Shown here in pieces: positions 1 to 8,889 of a DNA stretch of 47,193 nt (positions within the stretch are counted from its first letter, which is position 1; each line of letters starts with the position of its first letter). A program made the translations under genes and the position numbers. This stretch comes from Paracoccaceae bacterium (GTDB lineage Bacteria; Pseudomonadota; Alphaproteobacteria; Rhodobacterales; Rhodobacteraceae). Below the pieces are notes generated by a model. That model had not been told where the DNA came from, ran no database searches, and saw only the letters and a list, made by a program, of their open reading frames with translations. The stretch lies in contig JACIYW010000004.1 of NCBI GenBank assembly GCA_014359745.1, positions 1 to 47,193 of the forward strand, written 5' to 3'.

Positions 1-891
1 CACCACCATGTTGGTGCCACCCTGCAATTGCCCCAAGGGATGCGAGACGGGCACAAGGCAAGGCGTCATTCGCTGTTCCAGCCCGCGCCCGGTCACCTGC
101 GCCACCCCCAGCAGCTTGATCCGATAGCCCATGTCGGCGGCGTGGCGGATATCGTCGATAGAGATCGCGCTGATCCCCTCCAACTCCACCGCGTCGAAAT
201 TCACCTGTGTTCCAAAGCCGATCGCCGCCAGCAGCGCCAGCTTGTGGGCCGCATCGATACCCCCCACGTCAAGCTCCGGGTCGGCCTCCAGATAGCCCAG
301 CTTCAGCGCCTCGTCGAAAACCGCGCCATAGCTCAGACCTGAATTTTCCATCCGGGTCAGGATGTAATTGCACGATCCGTTCAACACCCCCATGACACGG
401 GTCATGCGGTTGCCCGCCAGCCCCTCGGCCAGTGTCTTGACCACGGGAATGCCGCCCGCAACCGCCGCCTCGAAGCGGATCGATACCCCCGCCGCCTCGG
501 CCGCCTCGGCCAGGGCCTGCCCGTGATGGGCCAGCAGGGCCTTGTTGGCGGTCACGATATCCTTGCCCGCGGCAATCGCGGCCTCGACGGCGGCCTTGGC
601 CGGGCCGTCCGACCCGCCCATGAGTTCGACGAACACATCCACATCGGCGCGCGCCGCCAGAACCACCGGATCGTCTTCCCAGTCAAAGCCGGAAATATCG
701 ACGCCGCGATCGCGCCCGCGCGACCGGGCCGAGACCGCCACGATCGTCACCGCGCGTCCGGCGCGGCGCGCGATCAGATCGCCGTTGCGCGCGATCTGCC
801 GGATCAGCCCGACCCCCACCGTTCCAAGCCCCGCCACCCCAAGCCGCAATGGCGCGGCACCGGCCGCAAGGGGGGGCAAGACATCGGTCAT
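1..891 (-). CDS. hom: Homoserine dehydrogenase, 5' part (gene runs off the left edge)
   Basis: The enzyme reduces aspartate semialdehyde to homoserine, the branch point to threonine and methionine. The visible 297 codons start with ATG at 891 and stay open to base 1. An N-terminal Rossmann motif VAGLGTVG lies near residue 20. The family stretch around TANKALLA follows near residue 105, then GVLNGSCNYIL and the ADPELDVGG loop typical of the catalytic domain. The family is usually about 430 residues with a C-terminal ACT domain, so roughly the last third is outside the window. It shares the window with metZ, a later methionine step, but is not linked to it. Confident call; only the 3' end is unseen. 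Confidence 0.95.
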   Translation of the reverse strand, partial: MTDVLPPLAAGAAPLRLGVAGLGTVGVGLIRQIARNGDLIARRAGRAVTIVAVSARSRGRDRGVDISGFDWEDDPVVLAARADVDVFVELMGGSDGPAKAAVEAAIAAGKDIVTANKALLAHHGQALAEAAEAAGVSIRFEAAVAGGIPVVKTLAEGLAGNRMTRVMGVLNGSCNYILTRMENSGLSYGAVFDEALKLGYLEADPELDVGGIDAAHKLALLAAIGFGTQVNFDAVELEGISAISIDDIRHAADMGYRIKLLGVAQVTGRGLEQRMTPCLVPVSHPLGQLQGGTNMVV

Positions 892-1003
892 GATCGCAAA
901 CTCCGTTTCCCGGCCCGGCGCGCGGGGCATTTTTCTGGGTCAGGCGTCTGTTAGCCTGTTCGCCCGCGCCATGCAACGCGGTTCCCGGCGGCGGGTGGCG
1001 GCC

Positions 1004-1288
1004 CTATTCGGTGCCCGCCCGGCGCAGCGCCGCCGCCCGCCGCCGCAGCGCTTCGCCCCGCGCCTCTATCGCGCCGGTGGTCGCTTCGGTCACCGTGCCC
1101 GCCTCGCCCGCCGCGATGATCGGCGGCAGCGGTTGCAGGCGTGGCCAGGGCGCGCGCATCGCGTCCTGCGAGGTCGCGGCATCAAGCGCGGGAAACCGCG
1201 CGCAGCCCGACAGCCCGCCGACAACGGCGGCCAACACCACGACACTCAGGGTCACACGACTCAGGGTCACACGGGCAGGGCAGGGCAT
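1004..1288 (-). CDS. Small predicted lipoprotein of unknown function
   Basis: A 94-residue protein with a basic N terminus, a hydrophobic stretch and a lipobox ending LSGC, so it is probably exported and lipidated. The rest is rich in Ala and Arg with no domain I recognise. I chose ATG at 1288 because AAAGGA lies 8 bases upstream; an in-frame GTG at 1315 would add 9 residues. The N region contains RVTLS twice, from a 15-bp tandem duplication. It is divergent from the tetR gene and lies between tetR and hom. Function unknown; a real gene seems likely from the signal peptide. Confidence 0.6.
   Translation of the reverse strand: MPCPARVTLSRVTLSVVVLAAVVGGLSGCARFPALDAATSQDAMRAPWPRLQPLPPIIAAGEAGTVTEATTGAIEARGEALRRRAAALRRAGTE
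1244..1273. repeat. 15-bp tandem duplication
   Basis: Two exact copies of actcagggtcacacg (1244-1258 and 1259-1273) lie in the signal-peptide region of the lipoprotein gene. They keep the frame and encode RVTLS twice. Replication slippage is the simplest explanation. Confidence 0.85.
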
Positions 1289-1349
1289 CTTTGCGGTCCT
1301 TTCAGGCCGCGCCACCCTAACGGGCCTGCCCCCACAAGGGCAAGAACCC

Positions 1350-1378
1350 TTGAACTGAACACCCGTTCAGTTAATCAT
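1350..1378 (+). promoter_or_regulatory. Probable tetR promoter, leaderless start
   Basis: TTGAAC at 1350-1355, a 17-base spacer, then AATCAT at 1373-1378 (4 of 6 to TATAAT). The expected start site, 7 bases further on, coincides with the A of the tetR ATG at 1385. No Shine-Dalgarno lies before that ATG. The spacer is almost exactly the palindromic operator. Promoter assignment is by eye. Confidence 0.45.
1353..1372. promoter_or_regulatory. Perfect palindromic operator before the TetR gene
   Basis: AACTGAAC at 1353-1360 and GTTCAGTT at 1365-1372 are exact inverted 8-bp arms around a 4-base spacer. It sits 12 bases before the tetR start, between divergent genes. Size and symmetry fit a TetR-family homodimer site, so autorepression is likely. 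The same site could also control the divergent lipoprotein. Confidence 0.7.
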
Positions 1379-1384
1379 CCCCCG

Positions 1385-2017
1385 ATGGTGCGCAAAACCG
1401 GATCACATGCCGATATCACCGGCCCCCGCATCCGCGCGGCCGCGCAAAGCCTGTTCGCCCGCCACGGCTTTGCCGCCGTTTCCATGCGCCAGATCGCGGC
1501 AGCGGTGGGGGTGCAGGCCGGCGCGCTTTATTTCTACACGCCCGACAAGCAAAGCCTGCTGTTCGACCTGATGCACGACCACATGCAAACCCTGATCAGC
1601 GCCTGGGACGCCGCCGATCCCGGCCCGGAACTTCCGCCGCTTGTGCGCCTGCAAGCCTTCGTGCGCTTTCACATCCACCACAGCCTTGAGCGCGCCGACG
1701 CGGTGTTCCTGTCTTACATGGAACTGCGCAACCTTACCCCCGACAATTTCGCCCGGATCGAGGCACTGCGCCGCACCTATGAAGACCGGCTTGAATCGAT
1801 CTTGCGCGCGGGGCTTGAGGGGGGCACCATGCATATCCCCGATGCCAAGCTTGCCACCCTCGCCCTGATCGCCATGCTGACCGGCATCACCACCTGGTTC
1901 CGCCCCGATGGCCGCCTGTCTTGCGACCGCGTGGCCGATATCTATTGGGAAATGGCCCGCAAAACCGTGGCCGGATCATTGGGGGCGGATTTCGGCGGGT
2001 CGGATTCAGTCGCTTGA
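1385..2017 (+). CDS. TetR/AcrR-family transcriptional regulator
   Basis: A 210-residue protein, normal for the family. The N-terminal DNA-binding domain covers about residues 10-60; the helix-turn-helix is around SMRQIAAAVGVQAGALYFY, followed by the usual K-x-x-L helix. The C-terminal ligand domain is helical and not diagnostic, so the inducer is unknown. ATG at 1385 is the start nearest the domain; the frame is open far upstream only because of high GC. A perfect 20-bp palindrome lies just upstream, suggesting that it represses itself. The stop codon lies inside the left arm of a strong hairpin. The target beyond itself cannot be read from the sequence. Confidence 0.9.
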   Translation: MVRKTGSHADITGPRIRAAAQSLFARHGFAAVSMRQIAAAVGVQAGALYFYTPDKQSLLFDLMHDHMQTLISAWDAADPGPELPPLVRLQAFVRFHIHHSLERADAVFLSYMELRNLTPDNFARIEALRRTYEDRLESILRAGLEGGTMHIPDAKLATLALIAMLTGITTWFRPDGRLSCDRVADIYWEMARKTVAGSLGADFGGSDSVA

Positions 2018-2048
2018 CCGACGCACCCACCACGCGCGCGTCGGTCAA
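2014..2048. terminator. Hairpin shared by convergent tetR and ghrA
   Basis: TTGACCGACGC (2014-2024) and GCGTCGGTCAA (2038-2048) form a perfect 11-bp stem. The left arm contains the tetR stop codon and ghrA ends 31 bp beyond. There is no T-run on either side, so it may act as a bidirectional 3'-end stabiliser rather than a classical intrinsic terminator. Confidence 0.6.
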
Positions 2049-2078
2049 GAAAATCAATCCGCCCAACTGAAATCCGCT

Positions 2079-3014
2079 TCAATACCCGCGCTGCCGGTCG
2101 ACCACATGCAGCAGCGCCTCGCCCGCCTCGGATCGGCGGATGTTTTCGGCGATCACCACGGCGGCGGTCTCGGGCCGGGTTTCGGCGGCGATATGCGGGG
2201 TGACGGTGACGCGGGGATGCGCCCAGAACGGGTGATCGGCGGGCAGCGGTTCGGTGCGGAACACATCCAGCGTCGCATGCCCGACCTGGCCGCTGTCAAG
2301 CGCCGCCAGCAAGGCCGCGTCATCGATCAGCGCGCCGCGTCCGGGGTTGATCAGCACGGCACCCCTGTGCAGCCAGCCCAGCCGTTCGGCGTTGATCAGG
2401 TTCTCGGTGTCGGGGGTCAGCGGCAACAGCAACACCACGATCTGCGCCCCGGTCAGGGCGTCGCGCAGCCCGGCCTCGCCGAACCTGCCCACCAGCCCCG
2501 ACACCGCGCGCGCGCCCCTGCTCCATCCCGTTACCGCGAACCCAAGCCCGGCCAGCGCCTGCCCGCAGGCCTGCCCCAGCGCGCCCATGCCCAGCACCGC
2601 AACCGGGCGGTCGCGCGCCAGCGGCGGCACCAGGTCATGCCGCCAGATGCCATCCTGATGCAGGATATGCGTATCCAGCCCCAGATGATGGCGCAGCACC
2701 TGGCCCGCAACCCATTCCACCATGCCCTCGGTCAGCGACGGATCGACCATCCGGCACAGCGGCTGGGTCAGCGTCGGGTTGCCCACGATCCGTTCCACCC
2801 CCGCCCAGATATTCAGAACCGCCCTTGTCCGGGTGAAGGGCCGAAAATCCTGCAACGGGCTGCCCGGCGCATAGATGATGTAATCGACGCGGGAAGGGTC
2901 GGCCTCCTGCACAAGATCGGCGTCCAGCCCCTTTGCGAGGAACGCCTCCTGCAATGGCGCGCGATAGGCATCCCACCGTTCGGTCCCTGCGGCGAACAGC
3001 ACCGTCAACGTCAT
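2079..3014 (-). CDS. ghrA: Glyoxylate/hydroxypyruvate reductase A-type 2-hydroxyacid dehydrogenase
   Basis: A 311-residue NAD(P)H-dependent 2-hydroxyacid dehydrogenase that likely reduces glyoxylate or hydroxypyruvate. The nucleotide-binding motif VLGMGALGQ is near residue 140. The catalytic Arg region INPGRGALID, the Glu in DVFRTEPLP and the His in VTPHIAAETRP follow in the expected order. ATG at 3014 overlaps the rodA stop by 4 bp (ATGA), so it is translationally coupled to the cell-shape operon. The longer frame beginning at 3401 lies inside rodA and is spurious. The exact substrate is inferred from family resemblance. Confidence 0.9.
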   Translation of the reverse strand: MTLTVLFAAGTERWDAYRAPLQEAFLAKGLDADLVQEADPSRVDYIIYAPGSPLQDFRPFTRTRAVLNIWAGVERIVGNPTLTQPLCRMVDPSLTEGMVEWVAGQVLRHHLGLDTHILHQDGIWRHDLVPPLARDRPVAVLGMGALGQACGQALAGLGFAVTGWSRGARAVSGLVGRFGEAGLRDALTGAQIVVLLLPLTPDTENLINAERLGWLHRGAVLINPGRGALIDDAALLAALDSGQVGHATLDVFRTEPLPADHPFWAHPRVTVTPHIAAETRPETAAVVIAENIRRSEAGEALLHVVDRQRGY

Positions 3015-4159
3015 CGGCGCCCCCTTGGCCTGTGGATATGCGCGCTTTGTACCAGCCCGAAGGCCAGCATCAACACCAGCATCGCCGACCCGCCATAAGA
3101 CACCAGCGGCAGCGGCACCCCCACCACCGGCGCCAGCCCCATCACCATCGCCATGTTGATGGAAAAATAGAAAAACAGCGTCGCCGCCACCCCCAGCGAC
3201 ACCAAAGACGCAAAGCGGTCCTTGTTGTTCATCGCCGAGGCGATGCAGAACACCAGGATCAGCGCATAAAGCCCCAAAAGCGTCATCGCCCCGATAAAGC
3301 CGAATTCCTCGGCCAGGGTGGTGAAAATGAAATCGGTGTGTTTCTCGGGCAGGAAATTCAGCCGCGATTGCGTGCCCTGCATGAACCCGCGCCCGGCCCA
3401 TCCGCCCGATCCCAGCGCGATCTTGGCCTGGCTTATGTGATATCCCGCCCCCAACGGGTCCGACCCCGGATCAAGAAAGGTGTCGATGCGGCGGAACTGG
3501 TAATCCTTGATCAACTGCCAGGCCGTGCCCCGCGACGAAAACACCGCCGCCACCATCCCCGCCCCGGCGGCGGCCACAGTGGCGAAATAGGCCCAGTGCA
3601 CACCGGCCAGAAACATCATCACCCCGCCGCCCATCATCAACAAAAGCGCCGTGCCCAGATCGGGCTGGCGCAGCACCAGCGCGGTGGGGATCAGGATCAG
3701 CATCAGCGGGATCGCCACCCAGACCGGGCGCGAGGTCTTGCGGATATCCAGCCAGTCGTAATAGGCGGCCAGGATCATCACCAGCGTGATCTTGGTCAGT
3801 TCCGACGGCTGCAACCGCATGAACCCCAGATCCAGCCAGCGCTGCGCCCCCATCCCCACCGATCCGATGAATTCCACCGATACCAACAGCACAAGCGACG
3901 CAAGATAGGCCAGCGCCGAGACGTTGCGCCAGAACCAGATCGGCACAAGCGCCACCGTGAACATCACCGCCAGCCCCAGGCCGAACCGCTTCATCTGCGG
4001 CGCGGCCCATTGCCCGATGTCGCCCCCCGCCACCGAATAAAGCATCAGGAACCCGAAACTCGCCACCGCGCCCAGCAGCAAGACCAGTGGCCAGTTAAGG
4101 TGCATCACCTTGCGCAGGCCGGTCGGCACGGTCTTGAGGTTGTATTCAAGATAGCTCAT
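3011..4159 (-). CDS. rodA: Peptidoglycan glycosyltransferase RodA
   Basis: A 382-residue SEDS-family membrane protein that polymerises lipid II glycan strands for lateral wall growth, working with PBP2. About ten hydrophobic segments are visible. The family signature GMGAQRWLDLGFMRLQPSE lies near residue 110, and the conserved C-terminal VPLPLVSYGGSAML near residue 345. It overlaps mrdA by 4 bp upstream and ghrA by 4 bp downstream. Length and position after mreBCD-mrdA are typical. Confidence 0.96.
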   Translation of the reverse strand: MSYLEYNLKTVPTGLRKVMHLNWPLVLLLGAVASFGFLMLYSVAGGDIGQWAAPQMKRFGLGLAVMFTVALVPIWFWRNVSALAYLASLVLLVSVEFIGSVGMGAQRWLDLGFMRLQPSELTKITLVMILAAYYDWLDIRKTSRPVWVAIPLMLILIPTALVLRQPDLGTALLLMMGGGVMMFLAGVHWAYFATVAAAGAGMVAAVFSSRGTAWQLIKDYQFRRIDTFLDPGSDPLGAGYHISQAKIALGSGGWAGRGFMQGTQSRLNFLPEKHTDFIFTTLAEEFGFIGAMTLLGLYALILVFCIASAMNNKDRFASLVSLGVAATLFFYFSINMAMVMGLAPVVGVPLPLVSYGGSAMLVLMLAFGLVQSAHIHRPRGRR

Positions 4160-6102
4160 GCGCGGGATCGTCCGGGGTTTGCGGGCCCGTCGAAATCGCG
4201 CAGATCCAGCCCCTTCAACAAGGTCTCCATCCGCCCGCGCTGCGATGCGGGATAGGCCGACAGCGGCGGCACCCCGCCCGACAGCGCCCCCAGCACCACG
4301 TCGCGCGCGATGGGGGCGGCGGCCGTCGATCCGCCGCCGCCATGTTCCACCACCACCGACACCGCCACCCGCGGCGCGGCCAGCGGCGCAAAGCCCACGA
4401 AAAGCGCGTGATCGCGCCGGTTCCAGGGCAGTTGATCGTTGCGCACCACCCCCCGCGCCCGTTCAGCGACCGAGATGTTGCGCACCTGGCTGGTGCCGGT
4501 CTTGCCCGCCATGCGCAAGTCTGGCGCCTCGATCCGCGAGCCATAGGCAGTGCCGCGCCGGTGGTTGGAAACATCGGCCATGCCGCGCTGGATATGGCGC
4601 AGCCAGACCGGATCGAAGCCCAGGCTTTCGCCGCCCCGCAGCGGCGTTTCCACCCCGTCAACCGATTTGATCAGCCTCGGTTCCACCGCCCGCCCGGTTG
4701 CCAGCCGCGCCGTCATCACCGCCAGTTGCAGCGGCGATGTCAGCACGAACCCCTGCCCGATAGAGGCGTTGATCGTGTCGCCGATCTGCCATTCCGCGCC
4801 GCGCCGCTGCCGCTTCCAGTCGCGCGAGGGGTTCAACCCCTCGCTGATCGACGACAGCGGGATATCGTGGCGCACCCCCAGCCCCAGCCGGGTGGACATG
4901 GCGTTGATGCGGTCGATGCCGACACGCTGGCTCATCTCGTAAAAGAACACGTCGCACGATTGGGTCAGCGCGTCGGCCAGGTTCACATGGCCGTGCCCGC
5001 CGCCTTTCCAGCAGTGAAACCGCCGCCCCGACACCTCCAGATATCCGGGGCACCAGACAGTGTCCTGCGGCGTCATCACCCCGGCCTCCAGCGCGGCAAG
5101 CCCTGTCACCATCTTGTAGGTCGATCCGGGCGGATAGGCGCCCTGCACGGTCTTGTTGCCAAGGGGGTTGTGATCGTTCTCCAGCAGGGCGCGGTAATCG
5201 GGCACCGAAATGCCGCGCACGAACAGGTTGGGATCAAAGGTCGGGGCGGAATTGATCGCCAGCAGATCGCCGCTGTTGACATCGATCACCACCACCGCAG
5301 CACTTTCCCCGCCCAGCCGGGCCTGCACGAAATTCTGCAAGCGCCGATCGACGGTCAACTGGATGTTGTCGCCCGGATCGCCGGGTGTGCGGCCCAGTTC
5401 GCGCATGACGCGGCCGACCGCGTTCACCTCTATCTGTTTCGATCCGGCCCGCCCGCGCAACTGTTTTTCCATCCGCGCCTCGACCCCAACCTTGCCGATC
5501 TGGAATTTCGGGATCTGCAACAGCGGGTCGGGGTCTTGCAGCGCCTTCAGGTCGGCCTCGCTGACCGGGCCGACATAGCCGACGATATTGGCGAAATCCT
5601 CGGCCTGCGGATAATGGCGCGACAGGCCGACCTCTGGCGTCACGCCGGGCAGGGCGGGGGCGTTCACGGCCACTTTGGAAAACTGTTCCCAGGTCAGGCG
5701 TTCGGCCACCGTGATCGGCACGAAGCTGCTGCGCCGCGCGGTCTCGCGCAGGGTGCGTTCGATATCGTCCGGGGGCAGGGGGATCAGTTCGGCCAGCCGC
5801 GCCAGAACCCCGGCCACGTCGCCCGCATCCTCGCGCACGATGACCACGCGGTAGATCGGTTCATTGCCCGCCAGCAAGCCGCCGTTGCGATCGTGGATCA
5901 GGCCGCGTGCAGGCGGGATCAGGCGCAGGTTGATGCGGTTTTCCTCGGCCAGCATGCGGAACTGATCGGCCTGATCGACCTGCATGTGCCGCATCCGCGC
6001 GCCCAGCACCACCAGAACCGCCGCCTGAAGCCCGCCAAGCACCAGCGCGCGCCGGTTGATCCGCCGCGCGCTTTCCTCGGTATCCTTCTGGCTCCGTTTC
6101 AC
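4156..6102 (-). CDS. mrdA: Penicillin-binding protein 2 (peptidoglycan D,D-transpeptidase)
   Basis: A 648-residue class B PBP that crosslinks peptidoglycan during elongation and partners RodA. An N-terminal membrane anchor lies at about residues 18-38, then the PBP dimerisation domain. The transpeptidase domain shows the active-site Ser in GSTYK (Ser327 to Lys330), the second motif region around QSCDVFFYE, and KTG at 534-536 within AGKTGTSQV. I start it at GTG 6102, which overlaps the mreD stop (GTGA). The frame continues open upstream inside mreD, but those residues have no PBP character. Confidence 0.95.
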   Translation of the reverse strand: MKRSQKDTEESARRINRRALVLGGLQAAVLVVLGARMRHMQVDQADQFRMLAEENRINLRLIPPARGLIHDRNGGLLAGNEPIYRVVIVREDAGDVAGVLARLAELIPLPPDDIERTLRETARRSSFVPITVAERLTWEQFSKVAVNAPALPGVTPEVGLSRHYPQAEDFANIVGYVGPVSEADLKALQDPDPLLQIPKFQIGKVGVEARMEKQLRGRAGSKQIEVNAVGRVMRELGRTPGDPGDNIQLTVDRRLQNFVQARLGGESAAVVVIDVNSGDLLAINSAPTFDPNLFVRGISVPDYRALLENDHNPLGNKTVQGAYPPGSTYKMVTGLAALEAGVMTPQDTVWCPGYLEVSGRRFHCWKGGGHGHVNLADALTQSCDVFFYEMSQRVGIDRINAMSTRLGLGVRHDIPLSSISEGLNPSRDWKRQRRGAEWQIGDTINASIGQGFVLTSPLQLAVMTARLATGRAVEPRLIKSVDGVETPLRGGESLGFDPVWLRHIQRGMADVSNHRRGTAYGSRIEAPDLRMAGKTGTSQVRNISVAERARGVVRNDQLPWNRRDHALFVGFAPLAAPRVAVSVVVEHGGGGSTAAAPIARDVVLGALSGGVPPLSAYPASQRGRMETLLKGLDLRDFDGPANPGRSRA

Positions 6103-6638
6103 AGCCGCCGCCCCCTGCCGTCGGCCTTGCCGGGGGCCGCCCGTGTCACACCCAGGCCAAGATGCGAGGCGATCACCACCGCCGGATAGGCCACAACCGT
6201 CAGCACCATTTGCAGCAGCGTCAGGCCAAGCCCCGCCTGCGGCACCATCGCCAGTTCCAGCACCAGCCGATTGGCCAGCATCAAGGCCCCCATCACCCCC
6301 CCGACCAGCACCCATTCCAGCACAAAGGGCAGCGCCCGCGCAAGGCTGCCGCGCGCGCGCAGGAACTCTGACCCCAGCAACACCAGCAGCGCCCACAGCC
6401 CCGGCGGGCGCATCATCAGCATATCGGCCACCAGAAACACCGCCGCGATCAGGGGGGCGGGCACATAATCGGGCCGCCGCATGACCCAGGCGAAGGCCAG
6501 GCACAGCATCAGGTCCGGCCCCGGCACCCCGCCGGGCTGCGTCGAAAGCGGCAACAACCGGAAAAACAGCATCCCCCCGGCCAACAGCACGAACAGCCCG
6601 CGATAGCCCCAGCGCGATGACAGGAACGTCTCAGCCAT
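6099..6638 (-). CDS. mreD: Rod shape-determining protein MreD
   Basis: A 179-residue, strongly hydrophobic protein with about five membrane segments and few charged residues, as expected for MreD, a membrane link of the elongasome. The sequence is poorly conserved in this family, so the call leans on its position between mreC and mrdA. ATG at 6638 overlaps the end of mreC by 8 bp; the open frame upstream of it is antisense-like mreC shadow. It overlaps mrdA by 4 bp. Confidence 0.9.
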   Translation of the reverse strand: MAETFLSSRWGYRGLFVLLAGGMLFFRLLPLSTQPGGVPGPDLMLCLAFAWVMRRPDYVPAPLIAAVFLVADMLMMRPPGLWALLVLLGSEFLRARGSLARALPFVLEWVLVGGVMGALMLANRLVLELAMVPQAGLGLTLLQMVLTVVAYPAVVIASHLGLGVTRAAPGKADGRGRRL

Positions 6639-7527
6639 CTGGCCCCTCCACCACTGGCGCGCCACCCGCCCCGGTCGCGACCAGGCCGCCGGGATCGGTG
6701 ATGGTGGGGGCGGCCTGGCTGCGCAGCACACGCAGAAAATCCAGCCGCTCGTAATCGGCCGACAGGCGCACGCGCAACTGCCCGTCGGCCTCTTGCGCGA
6801 CCTGCCCGACCAGCAGGTCGGCCGGAAACACCCCGCCATCGCCCGAAGACACCACCCGGTCGCCCGGCCGTACCTCTTCGGGCCGTTCCAGAAACTCCAG
6901 AAGCGGCGCGGCGCTGTTGTCGCCCGACAGCAGCGACCGCTGCCCCGATGGCTGGATGATCACCGGAATGCGGCTGTTGCTGTCGGTCAGCAGGATCACC
7001 CGCGACGTGCCCGGCCCCACCCCCGATATCCGCCCGACCAGGCCCAGACCGTCCATCGTCGCCCAGCCATCGCGTATCCCGTCGCGCGCGCCGACGTTCA
7101 ACAGCACCGATTGGCGAAACGGCGACCCGCTGTCGGCCAGCACCACGCCGGTGACATGGGTCAGCTTGGGGTCAAGACGCACCTTGTTCAGATCCAGCAG
7201 CCGCGCGTTCTTCTGTTCCAGTTGCAGCGCGGCCTCGCGCCAGGCCTTCATCTGCTGCAATTCCCGGCGCAGTTCCTGATTCTGTTCATAGATCCGCGTG
7301 TAGGAATGGAAATTCTCCAGCATCCCCGCCGCCTTGGTCACCGGGATCAGCGCCCAGTCGAAATTCGGCACCACCCGGTCGATCAGGGCGGCGCGAAACC
7401 GTTCCACCCGTGGGCTGTCGATACGCCACAGCATGAAAAGGCCAAACAGGATCACCACCATGCACCCGATCAGAACCTGTCTGACCGGTCGGATGTGGTT
7501 GGGGTCGTTGTTGCCCGTCCTTGCCAT
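6631..7527 (-). CDS. mreC: Rod shape-determining protein MreC
   Basis: A 298-residue periplasmic scaffold of the rod complex. A single membrane helix lies at about residues 17-36. A coiled-coil-like region follows (about 65-105, around YEQNQELRRELQQMKAW). Then comes the beta-rich MreC core containing VLLTDSNSRIPV. I prefer ATG at 7527 because GGCGAGG lies 5 bases upstream; an in-frame GTG at 7533 adds two residues. The C terminus ends in a flexible Gly/Ala/Pro tail. The gap to mreB is 24 bp. Confidence 0.95.
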   Translation of the reverse strand: MARTGNNDPNHIRPVRQVLIGCMVVILFGLFMLWRIDSPRVERFRAALIDRVVPNFDWALIPVTKAAGMLENFHSYTRIYEQNQELRRELQQMKAWREAALQLEQKNARLLDLNKVRLDPKLTHVTGVVLADSGSPFRQSVLLNVGARDGIRDGWATMDGLGLVGRISGVGPGTSRVILLTDSNSRIPVIIQPSGQRSLLSGDNSAAPLLEFLERPEEVRPGDRVVSSGDGGVFPADLLVGQVAQEADGQLRVRLSADYERLDFLRVLRSQAAPTITDPGGLVATGAGGAPVVEGPDG

Positions 7528-7551
7528 GGGCACCTCGCCGGGAAAACCCGA

Positions 7552-8646
<1,095 letters not shown>

Positions 8647-8657
8647 TCAGGCAGCGG

Positions 8658-8686
8658 TTATAGGCCCGCCGCGCGGGCGGTAAAAG
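8658..8686 (-). promoter_or_regulatory. Candidate promoter of the mre operon
   Basis: Reading the minus strand: TTTTAC (8686-8681), 17 bases, TATAAC (8663-8658). The spacer contains GCCCGC-GCG-GCGGGC, a GC-rich inverted repeat between the two boxes. It starts about 70 bp before the mreB ATG. The rest of the 300-bp gap between leuA and mreB shows only the leuA hairpin. Confidence 0.45.
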
Positions 8687-8855
8687 GGGCGTGATCTGGC
8701 ATTTAAGCGCAAATCCGCTTTTCCAATCCGCGCACAGGCGCCTGGCGCGGCAGAAAATGTTCGATCCGTGCAAGCAGGCATTTCGTGCCGCCCCACCGGC
8801 CAAGGCCCGAGTCGCGGCAGGGCGGCGCAAAACAGGGCGCGAAACCGGCGGGGGG

Positions 8856-8880
8856 GGCCATGGCCGCCCCCGCCATGGCC
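8856..8880 (-). terminator. GC-rich hairpin after leuA
   Basis: GGCCATGGC (8856-8864) and GCCATGGCC (8872-8880) are perfect 9-bp arms around a 7-base loop, 10 bp beyond the leuA stop. There is no U-tract. It probably ends or protects the leuA transcript and insulates the mre operon. Confidence 0.5.
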
Positions 8881-8889
8881 CGGCATCCG

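Noticed and set aside
4342-6189. A 615-codon plus-strand frame opposite mrdA
   Set aside because: Antisense to an unambiguous PBP2 with all catalytic motifs; His/Arg/Gln-rich shadow composition.
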